From SM1-73 sp964588305 (GTDB lineage Bacteria; Zixibacteria; MSB-5A5; SM1-73), in the NCBI GenBank assembly GCA_964588305.1, contig CAZPOP010000013.1, forward strand, positions 24,090-88,089: a stretch of DNA of 64,000 nt, given 5' to 3'. Both the position numbers and the translations under genes were made by a program. Each line of letters opens with the position of its first letter. Position 1 is the stretch's first letter. The notes under the pieces were generated by a model. That model worked only from the letters and a program-made list of their open reading frames with translations. It had not been told where the DNA came from and did no database searches. Below, one piece after another: positions 32,541 through 40,645 of the stretch.

Positions 32541-34790
32541 TTACAGATCTGCCTTCCGAAGTTCCCATCGAATTCCAACGTCACCAATCTTCTCGAAGGT
32601 CATGCTTTTGTAAAGGGGTGAAACGCCGGCTATCTCATCGAAGATATCTTCAGCTGAAGGGTAGGCAAATTCATAGCCCATAAGCTGTGCCAGAAGACAG
32701 AGGATCTCCCAGTCAACCTTGGAATTTCCCAAAGGATCAAATGCCTTTTTCAACCTCTGCACTCTTCTTTCCGCATTGGTAAAGGTTCCGTCCTTTTCGG
32801 CAAAGGATGCTCCCGGCAGAACCACATCCGCCAGTCGGGCCGTCTCGGTCATCGAAATGCCTTGCACCACCAGAAAATCGACCTTCCTTAAGGCAGACTC
32901 CGCGTAATCTCTGTCCGGGTACTTCGCCAAAGGATCTTCCCCCATTATGTAAAGAGCCTTTATTCTGTTTTCATGACTTTCTCTTAACATATGGTTGAAA
33001 TCCAGTCCCGGTTTGTCCGGCAGTTTGACCTTCCAGACCTCCTCAATTTTCCTTCTCCCGGATTCATCCGAAATATGGACAAATCCAGGCAATCTGTCGG
33101 GCAGGAGACCGCAATCTAGGGCGCCCTGAGAATTGCAATCCTGCCACAAAAGACTAACTCCACAACCCTCTTTTCCCCAATGGCCGGTTAGAAGAATCAG
33201 ACTACAAAGAGAATCAATGATCTCCTTGTTTTGAGGATGAGAAATGATTTCTTTGCCCAACAAAACGATAGCGCTTTCTGCCCTGGCAAGAGAATTCGCC
33301 AGGCTCTTCACCTTGCCCGGAGAAATTCCGGTCATCCGAGAAACTTTGTCCACATCATATGACGATACCGATTTCCTCAACACATCGAACTTCTCTTGGG
33401 AAGCTCTGATCTGATTCGAATCCACAAGACCTTGTTCTATGGTCTCTCTTGCCAAACCGTTCAGTAAGGCTGCCTCCGTTCCCTTCCTGTAAATCACCTC
33501 ATCTTTAGCGAATCTGCTCAGTCTCGTCTTGACCGGATTCACGGAAACCAAAACCTTCCCTTTCCGGACAGATTTCATCACCCTCAGGTTCATTATGGGA
33601 TGTTCCTTTTCTAAATCGCAGCCGAAGACCAAAATCAGCTTTGCCTTCTCGATTTCGGAGATGGAATTGGTCATGGTATAGATTCGCCTGGGATCGGAAG
33701 GATCGGGGCTGGGCAATGGATTTTTCGAATCAACTCGATGATCCACGTTGTTGGTGCCCAAAACTACCCTGAAGAATTTTTGGAAAATGTAATTATCCTC
33801 GTTGGTTAATCTAGACGACCCAATTCCGGCGAAAGAATCAGCGCCGAATTTTTCCTTCACGGACCTAAATTTGCCTGCTACCAAATCCAAGGCTTCATCC
33901 CAATCACAAGAAACGAGTTTCCCATTTCTCTTCACCAAGGGACCTGTCAATCTTTCCGGGGCATTCACGAACTCAAATCCGAATCGGCCCTTGTCGCACA
34001 AAAACCCCTCGTCCACTGGATCGTTTCTTCTGGAGCCGATCCGATAGACTCGGTCATCTTTGGTCCACAAGGTTATGTTGCAGCCATCTGCGCAATGAGG
34101 GCAGATGCTCGGGGTTTTCTCCGTCTGCCAGACTCTGGTCTTATATCTGAAAGACTTGGAGGTCAAAGCTCCAACCGGACAAATCTCCACCACGTTTCCG
34201 GAATATGGGTTATCCACGGGAATCTCAGGCAGCACACCGATCTCCGACTTTGCTCCCCGGCGGAAGGTGCCCAGATCGGTTTCTCCCGCAATCTCTCTTA
34301 TAAAGCGAACACACTTTCTGCACAAAATGCAGCGATTCATGTTTCTTATTATCTGGCGGCCGACGGCAAGATCATCGAACTTGGATTTGGGATCCGCGGT
34401 GAATCTTCTTTTCTCCTCGGCAAATCTGTTTTTATCCGAACCATACTTGAAAACGAAATTCTGAAGGTCGCACTCTCCTCCCTTGTCACAGGTAGGACAA
34501 TCCAGCGGGTGATTGATCAACAAAAACTCCAGCACTCCCTTTCTTGCCTTGATCACAGCGGGGGTATCGGTTTTAACCACCATTCCCTCAGAGACAGCGG
34601 TGGCACAGGCAATCTGCAGCTTAGGCATCTTTTCCACCTCCACCAGACACATCCGGCAAGCTCCTACCGGCTCCAGTTTGTCGTGCCAGCAAAAAGTAGG
34701 AATCTCGATTCCCACCTTCTCAGCCGCCTTGAGGATTGTGGTTCCCTCCTCGACCGTTACCTTTTTTCCATCTATGGTTAGGTTTACCAT
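32541..34790 (-). CDS. nuoG: NADH-quinone oxidoreductase subunit G
   Basis: The 749-residue large iron-sulfur subunit has an N-terminal 2Fe-2S site 'FCWHDKLEPVGACRMCLVEVE ... CAT' (N1b), then 'HPLDCPTCDKGGECDLQN' (N5) and 'NRCILCRKCVRF ... CPVGALTSK' (N4). A CxxCxxxC site, 'CPHCADGCNI ... CDKGRFGF', matches the extra N7 cluster found in a subset of bacteria. The rest is a molybdopterin-oxidoreductase-like domain that has lost catalysis in known complex I. It passes electrons from NuoF/E toward NuoI. Confidence 0.96.
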   Translation of the reverse strand: MVNLTIDGKKVTVEEGTTILKAAEKVGIEIPTFCWHDKLEPVGACRMCLVEVEKMPKLQIACATAVSEGMVVKTDTPAVIKARKGVLEFLLINHPLDCPTCDKGGECDLQNFVFKYGSDKNRFAEEKRRFTADPKSKFDDLAVGRQIIRNMNRCILCRKCVRFIREIAGETDLGTFRRGAKSEIGVLPEIPVDNPYSGNVVEICPVGALTSKSFRYKTRVWQTEKTPSICPHCADGCNITLWTKDDRVYRIGSRRNDPVDEGFLCDKGRFGFEFVNAPERLTGPLVKRNGKLVSCDWDEALDLVAGKFRSVKEKFGADSFAGIGSSRLTNEDNYIFQKFFRVVLGTNNVDHRVDSKNPLPSPDPSDPRRIYTMTNSISEIEKAKLILVFGCDLEKEHPIMNLRVMKSVRKGKVLVSVNPVKTRLSRFAKDEVIYRKGTEAALLNGLARETIEQGLVDSNQIRASQEKFDVLRKSVSSYDVDKVSRMTGISPGKVKSLANSLARAESAIVLLGKEIISHPQNKEIIDSLCSLILLTGHWGKEGCGVSLLWQDCNSQGALDCGLLPDRLPGFVHISDESGRRKIEEVWKVKLPDKPGLDFNHMLRESHENRIKALYIMGEDPLAKYPDRDYAESALRKVDFLVVQGISMTETARLADVVLPGASFAEKDGTFTNAERRVQRLKKAFDPLGNSKVDWEILCLLAQLMGYEFAYPSAEDIFDEIAGVSPLYKSMTFEKIGDVGIRWELRKADL

Positions 34791-34857
34791 ACTCGTTTAA
34801 TCCGTTCTCCCGCCAAAGGCGGGATCAGGATGAATCCGTTCCATCCGTTGACCGATT

Positions 34858-36138
34858 CTAAAGAAACCTTGCCCCCAAATCCACCATGCATTTCTTGTTT
34901 TCTATGTGATACTCATATTCATCTCTAAACTTCTCGATGGTGCTCATGATGGGAACCACCGCCGCATCCCCCATCGGACATACCGTTTTGCCGGCTATAT
35001 TGGTGCATACGTCCAACAGAAGATCGATATCCTCTTCCCTTCCCCTCCCATTCTCAATCCTTTCCATAATCATCCTGATCCATCTGGTTCCTTCCCTACA
35101 GGGGACACATTTGCCGCATGACTCATGTTCATAGAATTTGGACAATCGGTAAGCCACCTTGACCATGCAGGTGGTCTCATCCATTACGATCACGGCCCCC
35201 GATCCCAAAAGCGACCCGGCTTCGAACAGGGATTCAAAATCCATCTTAACGTCCAATGACTGCGAGGTCAAAACAGGTGTGGAAACTCCTCCCGGAATGA
35301 TTGCTTTTAAGTCTCGATCATCTTTCATCCCGCCACCGTGATCGTAAATCAGCTCTCTTAGAGGAGTTCCCATGGGAAGCTCATAGTTGCCAGGTTTATT
35401 CACATGACCGGATAAGGAGAATATCTTCGTGCCGGTGCTTTTGGGCATGCCGATCTTGGCATACCAGTCCGCTCCGTTTAAGACAATATGAGGGACGTTC
35501 GATAACGTCTCCACGTTGTTGATCACTGTGGGATTCTTGTATACTCCCACCGAAGCAGGAAAAGGCGGCTTCAATCTGGGATTTCCCCTGTTTCCCTCTA
35601 CCGATTCCATCAAGGAGGTCTCCTCTCCGCAGATGTACGCTCCCCCACCTCGGTACACGTCCAAATCCAGATCAAAACCCGATCCCAAAATATTCTTCCC
35701 TAAATATCCTTTTTGATAAGCCTCGTCTATAGCACTCTGTAATCTTTCCGCCCCGAAGGCAAACTCGCCGCGGATGTAGATGAAAGCTCGATGTGCTCCG
35801 ATGGCATAGGATGATATGATTATCCCTTCGATGAGCTGGTGCGGGTCTTTCTCAATCAGCCAGCGATCCTTAAAAGTTCCCGGCTCACCTTCATCTGCAT
35901 TGCACAAAAGGAATCTGGGCTTGGGTGAATCTTTGGGCACGAAGCTCCATTTTAGACCCGCAGGAAATCCGGCTCCCCCCCTTCCCCTCAAGCCCGATTT
36001 TTTCACCATCTCAATCAACTCGTCCGGCGAATACTCTTTCAATGCTTTGGGCAAAGCACGGTAGCCACCGTTTGTGATGTAGGTGTCAATCTTATATTGG
36101 TCGGGAACATCTATGTTTCTAAAGAGAATCTTTTCCAT
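34858..36138 (-). CDS. nuoF: NADH-quinone oxidoreductase subunit F
   Basis: This 426-residue FMN/NADH-binding subunit has 'SGLRGRGGAGFPAGLKW' (NADH), 'CNADEGEPGTFKDRWLIEKDPHQLIEG' and 'GAGAYICGEETSLMESVEG'-type FMN residues (here 'GGGAYICGEETSLMESVEG'). The N3 cluster motif is 'ESCGKCVPCREGTRW'. The start 'MEKILFRNIDVPDQ' at 36138 was preferred. An in-frame start 20 codons earlier (36198) would translate a hairpin repeat (36171-36252) into 'MSPPEGGHSSLSF', which is not a family feature. Confidence 0.95.
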   Translation of the reverse strand: MEKILFRNIDVPDQYKIDTYITNGGYRALPKALKEYSPDELIEMVKKSGLRGRGGAGFPAGLKWSFVPKDSPKPRFLLCNADEGEPGTFKDRWLIEKDPHQLIEGIIISSYAIGAHRAFIYIRGEFAFGAERLQSAIDEAYQKGYLGKNILGSGFDLDLDVYRGGGAYICGEETSLMESVEGNRGNPRLKPPFPASVGVYKNPTVINNVETLSNVPHIVLNGADWYAKIGMPKSTGTKIFSLSGHVNKPGNYELPMGTPLRELIYDHGGGMKDDRDLKAIIPGGVSTPVLTSQSLDVKMDFESLFEAGSLLGSGAVIVMDETTCMVKVAYRLSKFYEHESCGKCVPCREGTRWIRMIMERIENGRGREEDIDLLLDVCTNIAGKTVCPMGDAAVVPIMSTIEKFRDEYEYHIENKKCMVDLGARFL

Positions 36139-36170
36139 CAGTTTCTCGTTGATGCTCAAAAACGAAAGAC

Positions 36171-36252
36171 TGGAGTGTCCACCTTCAGGTGGACTCAAAG
36201 AATCCTGTAATATCCCAAGCTTTTGCAGGTCAAGCTGAAGCTTGACACTCCA
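36171..36252. repeat. Nested double-hairpin repeat between nuoE and nuoF
   Basis: The outer stem TGGAGTGTC (36171-36179) / GACACTCCA (36244-36252) encloses the hairpins GTCCACCTTCAGGTGGAC (36177-36194) and GTCAAGCTGAAGCTTGAC (36229-36246). Each shares three bases with the outer stem. Confidence 0.8.
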
Positions 36253-36254
36253 GA

Positions 36255-36728
36255 TTATTTACCTTTCTTCAAATCCTTCAAAATCTGATCGACTTTCGCT
36301 TTGGTCAAATTCTCGTAATAGGTCTGGTTCACCTGCATCACCGGAGCGCTACCGCACGAGCCCAGACACTCCACCGTGGAGAGGGTGAACAACCCATCCG
36401 GCGTCGTCTCCCCGGCTTTTATCTTTAAACTGTCTTCCAGATAGTCGACCAATTGGTCCGCACCTAACAAGCTGCAGGACAGATTGGTGCACACCTGAAT
36501 ATGATATTTCCCCACCCCCTCCCTGGGGAAATAGGTATAGAAGGAGACCGTTTCGGAAACCTCCATCTCACTTAGTTCCAGCAAACCGGCAATCTGCCTT
36601 AAGATATCCTGATTGTAGTATCCTACTTCGTTCAGAACCACGTGCATCGCCGGCAAAATGGCCGTCTTCTTTTCCGGATATCGATCCCTAAGCTCAGCTA
36701 TTTTCTTTTGTGTCGTCTCCGAGAGCAT
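36255..36728 (-). CDS. nuoE: NADH-quinone oxidoreductase subunit E
   Basis: The 157-residue thioredoxin-like subunit binds the 2Fe-2S cluster N1a through 'CTNLSC' and 'STVECLGSCGSAPVMQVN'. The N-terminal helical part ('AIMHVVLNEVGYYNQDILRQIAGLLELSEMEVSETVSFYTYF', approximately) is typical. It works with NuoF in NADH oxidation. A repeat element separates it from nuoF. Confidence 0.95.
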   Translation of the reverse strand: MLSETTQKKIAELRDRYPEKKTAILPAMHVVLNEVGYYNQDILRQIAGLLELSEMEVSETVSFYTYFPREGVGKYHIQVCTNLSCSLLGADQLVDYLEDSLKIKAGETTPDGLFTLSTVECLGSCGSAPVMQVNQTYYENLTKAKVDQILKDLKKGK

Positions 36729-36783
36729 CTTTTGAACCTTCGAACTTTCGAACCTTTGAACTTTCTAACCTTCGAACTAAATC

Positions 36784-38004
36784 CTACCTATCAATCTCTC
36801 CTAACACGATGTCTATGCTTCCGATCACGGCCACCACGTCCGCAATTAACCTTCCTTCGATCATCTTGGTCAATGCGCTCAGATTGACGAAACATGGTGG
36901 TCTGACCTTCACCCGGTAGGGTTTGTTTGTCCCATCCGAGACTATATAGTATCCCAGTTCACCTTTGGGCGATTCTATGGAATGATAAACCTCTCCTTTT
37001 GGTGGACAGAAACCCTCCACCACCAATTTGAATTGAAAGATCAGTGCCTCGATGTTTGACAGCACCTCCTCTTTAGGAGGAAGCACCACACCCGGAACCC
37101 TTTCGACGAAATCGCCTTCGGGAATCCCGTCCAGAGCCTGCCGGACTATCCGTAGGCTTTGTCTCATCTCCTCTACGCGCACCAAATACCTGTCATAAAC
37201 GTCTCCGTTTTTCCGGGTGGGTATGTCGAATGCGAATTCATCATAACCGGAATACGGATTCGATTTTCTGATATCCCACTCAACCCCGCACGCCCTTAAT
37301 ATTGGGCCAGAGACCCCTGAATCGATGGCGTCTTTGGCAGAAATCGCTCCCACTCCCACGGTTCGATTGAGCCAGATTCTGTTTTTGGTCAGAAGATTCT
37401 CATAATCGTTGATCTTGTCAGGAAAAGTCTTTAGGACTTCCCTCACTCTTGAGTCAAACCCCTCTGGGATATCCTTTGCCAGTCCCCCGACCCTAAAATA
37501 TGAAGTCATCATCCTCTGCCCGGAGACCAATTCAAATATGTCCAGGAGTGCTTCCCTTTCCCTGAACGCGTACAGAAGCACGCTCATCGCCCCGATATCG
37601 TGCGCGTGCGATCCAACCCAGACCAGGTGGCTGGCTATTCGGGTCAGCTCGGTTAGGATCACCCTGATAAACTGGGCTTTGGGAGGAACCTGAATGTCCA
37701 AAAGCTTCTCCACCGCCAGAAGGTAGGCTAGATTGTTGGAAAGCGAAGCCACGTAATCCATCCTGTCGGTCAAGGGGATTACCTGGTTATAGGTCTTGCT
37801 CTCCATGGTCTTCTCAATTCCGGTGTGCAAATAGCCGATATCAGGTGTGGCCTTCACCACCGTCTCGCCATCCAACTCCAGGACAACCCTTAAGACCCCG
37901 TGAGTCGACGGATGCTGAGGGCCCATGTTCAAAATCATGGTCTCCGTCTCTGGCTTCTCTATCTTCTTAGGAGTATCAGTTTCAGATTGCATTTTCTCTT
38001 CCAT
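36784..38004 (-). CDS. nuoD: NADH-quinone oxidoreductase subunit D
   Basis: The 406-residue subunit is related to the NiFe-hydrogenase large subunit. It has 'LNMGPQHPSTHGVLRVVLELDGE', 'DIGYLHTGIEKTMESKTYNQVIPLTDRMDYVASLSNN' and the C-terminal 'DIVLGEIDR'. It forms the quinone-binding pocket with NuoB and NuoH. The ATG at 38004 ('MEEKMQSETD') has AAGG upstream and was preferred to an in-frame TTG five codons earlier. Confidence 0.96.
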   Translation of the reverse strand: MEEKMQSETDTPKKIEKPETETMILNMGPQHPSTHGVLRVVLELDGETVVKATPDIGYLHTGIEKTMESKTYNQVIPLTDRMDYVASLSNNLAYLLAVEKLLDIQVPPKAQFIRVILTELTRIASHLVWVGSHAHDIGAMSVLLYAFREREALLDIFELVSGQRMMTSYFRVGGLAKDIPEGFDSRVREVLKTFPDKINDYENLLTKNRIWLNRTVGVGAISAKDAIDSGVSGPILRACGVEWDIRKSNPYSGYDEFAFDIPTRKNGDVYDRYLVRVEEMRQSLRIVRQALDGIPEGDFVERVPGVVLPPKEEVLSNIEALIFQFKLVVEGFCPPKGEVYHSIESPKGELGYYIVSDGTNKPYRVKVRPPCFVNLSALTKMIEGRLIADVVAVIGSIDIVLGEIDR

Positions 38005-38081
38005 GCCAACCTTCACCAAAACATGAAGGCTTGGCTGAGCGACTTTTTTGACCTATCACCTTTCACCTAAAACCTTTAACC

Positions 38082-38582
38082 TTATTTTACCGTCCGGGGT
38101 GGTCTGTCTTTGTTATAATTGAACATCACCTCTTCTTTGGTCAGAGGAAAATCCTTTCTCAAAGGATGCCCTTCCCAATCTTCGGACATCAGGATTCTTC
38201 TTAAGTCGGGATGCCCGTCGAATTTTATTCCAAACATGTCGAATACTTCCCTTTCGTGCCAGTTGGCAGTGCCCCATACAGGCGTCACCGAAGGGACGTT
38301 CTCACCATCATCGACTCTGACCTTAAATCTGACCCGATGATTCTTGGAGATAGAATAGAGGTTGTAGACTACGTCGAATCTGGGCTTTCTTTCCGGATAA
38401 TCTACTCCGCAAAGATCGGAAAGGAAGTTAAAACGGAGTTCAGGATCGTCTCTCAGGAATTGGCATATCGGGACGATGTCGTCTTTTCTCACAACAATGG
38501 TGAGTTCGTGCCTGAACTCCCCCACTTCCACGATTGAGTCAGTAAATTTCTCTTTTAAGTTCTTTAAGATTATCTCATTCAT
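38082..38582 (-). CDS. nuoC: NADH-quinone oxidoreductase subunit C
   Basis: The 166-residue hydrophilic subunit has the signatures 'FNFLSDLCGVDYPERKPRFDVVYNLYSISKNHRVRFKVRV' and 'WHEREVFDMFGIKFDGHPDLRRILMSEDWEGHPLRKDFPL'. NuoC and NuoD are separate here, not fused. It lies 220 bases after nuoB across a large hairpin. Confidence 0.96.
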   Translation of the reverse strand: MNEIILKNLKEKFTDSIVEVGEFRHELTIVVRKDDIVPICQFLRDDPELRFNFLSDLCGVDYPERKPRFDVVYNLYSISKNHRVRFKVRVDDGENVPSVTPVWGTANWHEREVFDMFGIKFDGHPDLRRILMSEDWEGHPLRKDFPLTKEEVMFNYNKDRPPRTVK

Positions 38583-38658
38583 TCCAAATCCACAGATTCG
38601 AAATCAGGTTTTTCTCCAAAAGAGTTGCCTTCGGTATAGGCGGATCTGCTTCAGAGAA

Positions 38659-38710
38659 CTCACCCCTTTCATTCCCCCTCTCTTAATAAGAGAGGGGGAT
38701 AGGGGGTGAG
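38659..38710. repeat. Large C-rich/G-rich hairpin between nuoB and nuoC
   Basis: CTCACCCC (38659-38666) pairs with GGGGTGAG (38703-38710), and the inner CCCCCTCTCTT (38674-38684) pairs with AAGAGAGGGGG (38688-38698). In RNA this would be very stable and could reduce read-through or define an mRNA end inside the nuo operon. Confidence 0.75.
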
Positions 38711-38803
38711 TTTTCAGGATGTCATGCCACTCAAGTTAGAAAGACACCTCCTCTTATCACCGTATCAGAGATTACGACAACTAAATTGGAGAAGAACCAA
38801 AAA

Positions 38804-39289
38804 TCATAGGTCTTTTTTCTTTTTAAGCGATTCCTTCTCGATCTTCTTGTGCAATTTCATTATGCCCTCAATCAGCTGTTCCGGACGAGGGGGGCAGCCC
38901 GGAATGTAAATGTCTACCGGCACGATCTTGTCCACGCCCTGTACAATGGCATAATTGTTAAATACGCCCCCGGTGGAGGCGCATGCGCCCATGGCGATCA
39001 CCCATTTGGGCTCCGGCATTTGCTCATAAAGCCGCCTTACGGTGGGAGCCATCTTGGTGGACACCCTGCCGGCCACGATCATAAGATCAGCCTGTCTGGG
39101 TGATGCTCTGGTTACCTCCATGCCAAACCTGGCCAGATCGAACCGGGAGGCAAAAGCGCAGATCATCTCGATGGCACAGCAGGCCAAACCGAATCCCAAA
39201 GGCCAGACCGACGATTTTCTGGCCCAGTTGACCGCCTTTTCCAAAGTGGTAAAAAGGATTCCGTTGCCTAAATGTTCCTCTAACCCCAT
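38804..39289 (-). CDS. nuoB: NADH-quinone oxidoreductase subunit B
   Basis: The 161-residue subunit holds 4Fe-4S cluster N2. It has the unusual adjacent cysteines in 'GLACCAIEM', plus 'GACASTGG' and 'PGCPPRPEQLIEG'. It also shows 'ASPRQADLMIVAGRVSTKMAPTVRRLYEQMPEPKWVIAMG'. It transfers electrons to quinone at the NuoD/H interface. Confidence 0.97.
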   Translation of the reverse strand: MGLEEHLGNGILFTTLEKAVNWARKSSVWPLGFGLACCAIEMICAFASRFDLARFGMEVTRASPRQADLMIVAGRVSTKMAPTVRRLYEQMPEPKWVIAMGACASTGGVFNNYAIVQGVDKIVPVDIYIPGCPPRPEQLIEGIMKLHKKIEKESLKKKKDL

Positions 39290-39374
39290 TTACATCCTAT
39301 CCCCAAAAGATTCTGTTTTCTCTTTTCTGTTTTCTCTTTTCTGTTTTCTCTTTGCTCTTTACTCTCTACTCTAT

Positions 39375-39731
39375 CTATTCCCACTTCAGGGCACCTTTTT
39401 TGATCATATAGAAATACCCAACCAAAACTATCAGAAGAAAAACCCCCATCTCGATCAAACCAAAGAGCTCAAGTTTCCTATAGATGACCGCCCAGGGATA
39501 CAAGAAAACTACCTCTATGTCAAAAATGATGAATAGAATGGCGATCAAATAGAATTTTACGGAAAATCTACCTCGAGCATCCCCGATTGGGTCAACACCG
39601 CATTCGTAAGGGGAAAGCTTCTGTTTGGTGGGGACTCTTCTGCCAAACAGATAAGACAGTGCCAGAATCAGAATGGCAACCCCGGTCACCAAAAAGATCA
39701 ACACGAAAATAGGGAAATAAGCCTCAAACAT
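39375..39731 (-). CDS. nuoA: NADH-quinone oxidoreductase subunit A
   Basis: The 118-residue, three-helix membrane subunit has 'LSPYECGVDPIGDARGRFSVKFYLIAILFIIFDIEVVFLYPWAV', the diagnostic loop and acidic helix. It is the first gene of the operon. GGGAGAG lies before its ATG and a predicted promoter begins about 30 bases upstream. Confidence 0.97.
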   Translation of the reverse strand: MFEAYFPIFVLIFLVTGVAILILALSYLFGRRVPTKQKLSPYECGVDPIGDARGRFSVKFYLIAILFIIFDIEVVFLYPWAVIYRKLELFGLIEMGVFLLIVLVGYFYMIKKGALKWE

Positions 39732-39759
39732 GTCTTCTCTCCCAAAAGAGCTTGTGAAA

Positions 39760-39787
39760 AGAATAACAAGGTATAGAAAAAAGTCAA
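39760..39787 (-). promoter_or_regulatory. Predicted promoter of the nuo operon
   Basis: On the minus strand TTGACT (39782-39787), 16 bases, then TATTCT (39760-39765), giving a leader of about 20 bases before nuoA. An inverted-repeat element lies about 65 bases further upstream (39854-39984). Confidence 0.5.
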
Positions 39788-39853
39788 GTTAAATTTTCCA
39801 GGGGCAGAAAGGGTTTCTGCAATAAGGGATTCCGGCGTGTTGGCTTCTAGGCC

Positions 39854-39984
39854 TGTTGAAAAATCCCGAATCGGAGTGCCCATCTGGGCGGTTTTTTTCA
39901 AGAACTAAGTAATCGGGAAAAAAGCAAACCTAAATCTCAAAAAGAATCGTCCATTTGGACACTCCAAAATCCACTTTTTCAACA
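39854..39984. mobile_element. MITE-like 131-bp inverted-repeat element upstream of nuo
   Basis: Perfect 10-base termini TGTTGAAAAA / TTTTTCAACA enclose a second inverted pair GGAGTG (39873-39878) / CACTCC (39960-39965). Next to the latter are two small hairpins, GCCCATCTGGGC and GTCCATTTGGAC. No coding sequence is present. The outer ends resemble termini of small non-autonomous transposons, but no target duplication is evident. Confidence 0.55.
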
Positions 39985-40030
39985 AACCCCAAAAGATTCG
40001 CGCTCCATTTTCACGTGTCTAGTGAGAATC

Positions 40031-40645
40031 TTAAGGCTGACTAGAGCGGATTGTGTTGTAACTCGGGAATTCTTCTTGCATTCTCAGCATTGTGGATAAT
40101 TTCAATAGGACCGGCGTCAGAATCACAAAGATGGCAACATTGGAAAGGATGTGAATCAGAGCAAAGGGAATTGCAGCGATCATCACTGGCCAGAATTGTC
40201 CCATTACGTAAGCAGTAGCCAGGTTGGTGAGCAGATCATAAATCAAAGTCAAGCCCAGACCAAAGAGCCCCATGGTCAAGAATCTAAAACCTTTGAAGGG
40301 GGATGGTCTCTTATCAAGACGGACCAGATGGAGATTAGAAGCGAGACCTCTGGTATGAACCGCACGGTACAGACCTCCGGAAAGACCGATCAAAGCCATG
40401 GAAAAAACTTGAGCAAAGGCTATGGGTAGGGGAGGCAGTCCATAAGGTGTTATTACGCTGGTATAAAGGGACATGGAGATCACCCCCACCAGCAACCCCT
40501 CAACTGTGCCCAAAAGATAACCCGAGGAAAAAATCACGAAGGTCAGAAACTCAACGTTGGGGACAGAAAGTATGGGGAGCTTCAAAACTATGGCTAAGGC
40601 GATCAAAACACCCATCAGGGAGAGCTTCCTCACCGAGAAGCTCAT
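40031..40645 (-). CDS. ECF transporter S-component-like membrane protein
   Basis: The 204-residue protein has about five or six helices with the substrate-binding-subunit pattern of ECF vitamin transporters. It shows an N-terminal 'RKLSLMGVLIALAIVLKLPILSVPNVEFLTFVIFSSGYLLGTVEGLLVGVISMSLY' and later 'YDLLTNLATAYVMG'. The ligand is unknown. No energising ATPases (EcfA/A'/T) are in the window, so a shared module elsewhere would be needed. Its ATG overlaps the stop of the upstream protease-like gene (ATGA at 40642-40645), implying coupled translation. Confidence 0.7.
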   Translation of the reverse strand: MSFSVRKLSLMGVLIALAIVLKLPILSVPNVEFLTFVIFSSGYLLGTVEGLLVGVISMSLYTSVITPYGLPPLPIAFAQVFSMALIGLSGGLYRAVHTRGLASNLHLVRLDKRPSPFKGFRFLTMGLFGLGLTLIYDLLTNLATAYVMGQFWPVMIAAIPFALIHILSNVAIFVILTPVLLKLSTMLRMQEEFPSYNTIRSSQP

